In this document: positions 59,293 through 64,000 of the stretch, one piece after another
Position numbering within the stretch: the stretch's first letter is position 1
Layout of the letters: each line of letters starts with the position of its first letter
From: Acanthaster planci
Taxonomy: Eukaryota; Echinodermata; Asteroidea; Valvatida; Acanthasteridae
DNA: 64,000 nt
NCBI RefSeq assembly: GCF_001949145.1
Contig: NW_019091421.1
Span: forward strand, 906,206-970,205
Direction: 5' to 3'
The notes under the pieces: generated by a model
Told to the model about the DNA's origin: nothing
What the model saw: only the letters and a program-made list of their open reading frames with translations
Databases searched by the model: none
Made by a program: the position numbers and the translations under genes

Positions 59293-59657
59293 AATAAGCC
59301 ATTTGTAAGTTAAATTTGAATAAAATCTGGTGCACTGAGTTCTTTAAATTCACGTGAACATAACAACTTGAATTCTCCATACTAAAACCACTGTTGCTAT
59401 ACCTCGTGATTCGGGCAAGCTTTTGTTTAGTTACATAAGAGTCGCCTTGCAACAATACACTTTTCCCAATGGATAAGAACGGCACAAAGGAACCAGTCCA
59501 TTCCAGAGATGGTGGTCGCAATGCAAAAGCTTGCCCCGAATCAAGAGGTATAGTAACAGTGTCTTTAGTCTGGGGAATTCAAATTGTTACGTTCCTGTGC
59601 AATCAGATAACACAGTGTACCGGATTTTATTCAAATTTAACTCGCAAGTGGCTTATT
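59293..59657. mobile_element. 365-bp foldback (inverted repeat) element
   Basis: The left arm 59293-59438 (AATAAGCCATTTGTAAGTTA to GCAAGCTTTTG) is inverted in 59525-59657 (AAAAGCTTGCCCCGAAT to CAAGTGGCTTATT) with scattered mismatches and small gaps; the loop is about 86 bases. Overlapping small frames on both strands are by-products of the palindrome. Confidence 0.75.
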
Positions 59658-62008
59658 AACTAGAACATAAATCATAAAAGGAAAGAGGGCCTGACGTTTT
59701 AATCCTAGTCTAGTTCCCTGATCTGAAGACTCCCGAAGACTCTCTGAGTAAAACTTTGCACTAAATGCCTTTGGTCTGGTGTTTGTAGTCTCCAATACAA
59801 TAAAGTAATCAAAAATTAACAAACAGTTAAAATATTAGAAAGAAAATATCTACATAAACCACTCGTTACCGGTATATCAAATTCATGTGATTCCCACGAA
59901 GGAGGTCGCAGGAGAACATGCACAAATAGACTATAGATTACAAAACTATAAATCACCTCCTGCCAATTTTAGTTGACGGCAGTGTAAGAAACCCACGTTA
60001 CTATAGGCATACAGATTTGACAGTGAGGGAAATTCCTGACAACAATATTTTAAGGGTTTTATGAAAATAAGTGGTTAGTTTTGCTTGTGGCGCTTTCTGT
60101 CGTAGATGCCCGGTGAATCAATCCGATATGTTCTCTGTCTTTGGTACTGACAACAAATGGTGACAATTTCATGGCTTTTCAGTCACTTTGTTATGAGTTA
60201 CAGCCGAATTTGTGGGCCAAAGGGGCAAAGCTAACATCTGTCCCCTTCATATTATTCCATTAAACGCTGCTCCACGCTGCTCTACTCAGCTCAATAGCGA
60301 CATTATTTAGAACTGCAATGCCTGTCGTGGATTCACGTATTCTAGAGATGCCCAGGACCCACATTGTAGCACGCCATGCTATTTACTGTATGCTTAATTG
60401 TCGATGAAAATGGCTTTCCTTGTTTTCTAAACCAGCACAATTTGATGCAACCGCACGATGTTAATATTGGCCGAGACAGCGTGGGCAGTCACTACACTCG
60501 TCCTTGTTTCATAAAGACAGATCAAGACAATACGACTGCTTGAGGGTGTCCGTCGTTGTTGAAGAACCAAAAAATAAAGCCTTGTCAACTTCCGAAAACA
60601 GGTATGGACAATATCCTCAAGCACTAGAGCTCAATTTAAATTCAGACTTGCAATTTTATTGGCAACGTTAAAGAAAACTAATCAGTTGGGTACATGCATG
60701 GTTTGTTCAGGAACCAAAGACACGTATGGTGAGTGCCTTGAATTGAAGTAGGCCTATATTGCTTTCATGCAGCCGTATTCGTATGGACATAAGGCTGCCC
60801 CTAAAGAGAGGAGCAAACATTTTGTTTGTTGGAGTCGTGACCATCCATCACTTTCAAAGACGTTTCAGTGGATTGGTTGTCCTGAGCATGATCAGTCCCA
60901 AACGGACACGCGCGAGGAACTTCCCTCATCCAAAAAAGTATAACGCGCACTTGAAATGCGATCCCTAACGCCTAACGTATCAAAGTATTTGGGAGGATAA
61001 CCCTTACTGTTAAAATCAAGAGAAGTCTTATGGTTAGTCGATACGTATATTTCCTCTTTTATGACTATCCACTCCATGTTAATCCCTTCCCTTCAAAAAT
61101 TAACAAGCAAATAAACCAAATCCATGTCTGAAAAGTGTAGGCTCCGCAACTAAAGCTATTGATCTCTTTTATGCTCGTGAGTTTTTCTGGTTTATGCATT
61201 CACGAACTCCTTCATGGACATATACATGTATTAATATTTTTGTTTCACTGTAATAAGCTTGAAATCCCATCTTTCTTTATACAATTAATAAGATCATTTA
61301 TAATCTGAATTTATAATCTGACTGCATGGATAAAGGATGATTTATATGCGGAACGTAGTGGTTTAACTTAACGGAGTGTAACCGCAAGTTTCATTTAGGT
61401 CCCTACATTTGGGAACTGGCACATATTGCTCTGTCGTTATATATAGAAACATCAAACTGTTTTATTTGATATTGACACAAAACAGAGTAGCTTGATGTTC
61501 GAACATTAAAGGTCTTGGTCCCAGGCAAGACTACGATTGATGTCGAATCTAATTGCAGTCGAGCTTACGGAAGGTCCACACAGCGGATGTTAACTTCTGG
61601 CGGTGACATCGCCACCAGACGTCCATGTGGACATTGTCAACATACAGATACATGTATTCAATTAGGGCAAAAGTTTCAACAACAGGGAACATTACTTGTG
61701 GGCAAAAAAGCGATTCTATCTTGGTCCTGGATGTAATTTTCCTCCACGACTTACATGTCGATAAATTGATCAGTATGCACAAATGCTTTCAAAACACACC
61801 AGGGCTGTGTCTATGACAACCTTATGGGAAATTGAGCGAACTAGTAAACACAAGAAGAGAAAAAAAATGCATAACTAAAATTTGAAAGCATCACGGCGTT
61901 TCCTATTCGTCTAATTTGATAATTTATTAAACGTCTAATTAAACACAAATGTTTCAACCCGTCATTTATGTGGAATTGCATTTAGTGTGACGTCATTTTG
62001 AACCAGAG
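59658..62008. other. No supported gene
   Basis: AT-rich with isolated TACATGTA and TAGGCCTA words. No frame shows domain similarity or splice support. Confidence 0.4.
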
Positions 62009-62365
62009 TGTAGTGCAAATGAATGGAGCTGGTTCTCGCGCCTTTGACACACATGATAATGAGCCAGTTCAGTCAGGGTATTTCAAAAACCTGAGTTCGG
62101 TATTTCAAAAAGCCAAGGTCTATCAGGAACAAAGCGCGCGTGTGGGTCAGGGAGTGGCTGCACCAATAGGACAGACAGTTGCGTCCACGCATGTTTCCTA
62201 ATAGCCACGCATGCGCTGCTGGAATAACGAACTGGCTCATTGCGCGGGTACTCGTCTTACACGCGTACGCGATTGCAGACTCCTAACCTCGTTCCCATGG
62301 GTACAATGTTGCCGCACCCTGTTGGTTCCCACACCATGCCTTATGCGATCTAATCCCTGGAAGTG

Positions 62366-62524
62366 TATAGAGTACCGAAGCGTGACGTCACTGTGCAGTG
62401 TGAACCTGAAAGTGTAGTGCAAACGAATGGAGTACGCGCGCGTGTTGGTTTACGCGTTGGTTCTCGCGCTAATGCCTTTTACATAATAATTGTGCGGGTG
62501 ACGTATGCACTTAGGTACTCTATA
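62366..62524. mobile_element. MITE with TATAGAGTACCGAAG termini, copy 2
   Basis: Starts TATAGAGTACCGAAGCGTGA and ends CACTTAGGTACTCTATA. The interior GTGCAAACGAATGGAGTACG through AATTGTG is the reverse complement of 11427-11574. A related fragment (GTAGTGCAAATGAATGGA) lies at about 62010. TA flanks. Confidence 0.75.
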
Positions 62525-62726
62525 GTATAAGGCCGTTTTCAAATACTCAACTTCGGCTCTGTCTCAGGCTTCAACTGTGTTTTACTACCTAACTTTAAAG
62601 CTGTAAGCGCACTAATTAGTCTAAAAGTGTTTATAAGCGACGCAGATTTACGCGTGTGCAACGTGCAAGAGAATACGTGGGCGCGAGCGCAGCTTTTGAA
62701 ATAAGCACGCGACTGACTTTACGTTC

Positions 62727-63300
62727 ACAGAAATATGAACTGAATCTGCTTCCCTGACGAAGGTACTCAGTTTCCGACTGCTCGGCAATTACACATTTCC
62801 AGAGCACTGGTTATATTATTGACTTTACGTTCATGTATATTCATTCTGAATAGCCAGTCAGCATCATTTTCGAATTCTACACAACCAGGGGCTAGTGAAG
62901 GAATGCGCACGTCTTTTAAGGCGGGGTTGAGTAACATGGAACCGTGTAACCGGAAATCAACGCGCAACTTCAGTGTTCGACCAATGGGAGCCTGCAATCG
63001 GTGGTGCGTCCACGTGTATGACGAAGTCACTTACGAACCGGATAGGGTGGCAAATATGAATAGGTGGGGTGCCAGTTTGCGCAAGAACATCGCAACTGTC
63101 TCTCTGATTAAATAACCCACAGTACAAAAACATAGCCGGCAGGATTGGCAATGGGAGACTTTCAAGAAGTTTGGTCGCAGAAAACATACTGGTCCCCCGT
63201 CCAGTCCCACTATTGTTTGTCAACGGGAATATAATATCAAATTAGTGCTCTGAAATATGTGATTGCCACATATTTCAGAGCACGGTACTACGCAGCCCTT
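62727..63300. repeat. Block of diverged palindromic-family fragments
   Basis: Contains CCCTGACGAAGGTACTCAG...TGCTCGGCAATT (62752-62790), a copy of the AACGCGCAACTTCAG...GACGAAGTCACTTACGAA repeat (62936-63050), and a short hairpin GTGCTCTGAAATATGTG/CACATATTTCAGAGCAC (63244-63284). All are related to the 56.4-57.2 kb block. Confidence 0.65.
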
Positions 63301-64000
63301 CCACATTTCTCTGATCCACTATTGTCTGTGTCAGGTTTGAGCTAATGCGCGCATGCTCAAAACGACCAAACAATGCCTGGCTGGTCACGTAGAACCGGTA
63401 TGTTTGCCGCCACACAGTGTCTCAAAAGTCTCATATTCCGCCGTTTGTGCAGTACCCCAGACATCTCTCACCAGAGGTCGACCAGAAAACTTAATTGACT
63501 ATGCAATTAACAGCTATTTCTAAGATAATAGCCGCAGGCAACAACAGGAAGCACTAATTCGAATTAATACTTGACAGACCGATTTCGCAAAAAGACATAC
63601 ACATCAGGCAACTGCATCAGCACAATTTCATTAACAGAACGGTGCATCAGAATTTTGGCGGTCTTTCAAGGGAAATACGCCACGCAGAGGAACGTCTACC
63701 CTTTTTGTGTGTGATGTCTACTGCAAACGGAAACTCAGAACTCAGAAAAATAGCAACAGGTAATTTGTTTTGCCGTATCGGGGAGAACCAACACTCACCA
63801 AGCCAATCAATCGCCAAATGAACAACAGTAAACCTGACCAGCTGCCGCACTTATGACACGATCCCTAACCGACAGCGTACGGGCTGAATGGGAGGGACAC
63901 ACGTATAACAGTTATTGACATTGCGTGTCATCAGCGTCTCGATCGGGGCTGTACCTACATCACCGTTGTTATCTCGGTATTTCAGCATTGCCACTCGTGC
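63301..64000. other. No supported gene
   Basis: No frame with domain similarity or splice borders. Nothing distinctive seen at the right edge. Confidence 0.35.

Noticed and set aside
62767-63223. Overlapping frames on both strands
   Set aside because: They arise from the palindromic repeat family and show no independent coding signal.

Overview
This is a eukaryotic nuclear window: long AT-leaning introns with canonical GT-AG borders, compact exons and many short interspersed repeats. The word signature (many TACATGTA palindromes, scattered TAGGCCTA), the gene set and the repeat types suggest a marine invertebrate deuterostome. An echinoderm is my best guess, by pattern only and not proven. 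Nothing prokaryotic, viral or CRISPR-like was seen.

Layout, left to right. (1) 1-141 is a short open frame ending in a stop, probably the last coding exon of a + strand gene lying mostly outside the window. (2) 4455-7250 (-) is a four-exon gene for a 481-residue coiled-coil and low-complexity protein that I do not recognise. (3) 8469-15594 (+), head-to-head with it, is a four-exon CDR2/CDR2L homologue (433 residues). (4) 24846-48053 (-) is a complete 21-exon CLCN7 homologue, the lysosomal 2Cl-/H+ exchanger (808 residues), tail-to-tail with CDR2; every splice phase closes. (5) 48586-48678 (-) is an isolated, well-bordered exon-like segment upstream of CLCN7. (6) 53156-55076 (-) is a two-exon class A GPCR (521 residues) with a Trp/Ser/Glu repetitive ectodomain. 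It lacks the aminergic Asp3.32 and the Trp6.48 toggle residue. (7) 55.2-64 kb holds no convincing gene and is dominated by palindromic and inverted repeats.

The genes do not form a pathway. CLCN7 acts in the late endosome/lysosome membrane, CDR2-like proteins are cytoplasmic coiled-coil proteins, and the GPCR sits at the cell surface. The most striking non-genic content is a set of small non-autonomous elements: a hAT-like element with a perfect 8-bp target duplication in a CLCN7 intron and an inverted relative 7 kb away; a 146-bp element with perfect 39-bp inverted termini; a GCCGTGTC-ended Harbinger-like family; a TATAGAGTACC-ended MITE pair; a CCCTAAC-ended hairpin family; a 365-bp foldback; and a tRNA-derived SINE. 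One palindromic family carries a motif resembling the hammerhead ribozyme core.

Exon coordinates come from hand translation and splice-site reading. UTR and transcript ends are mostly not determinable.
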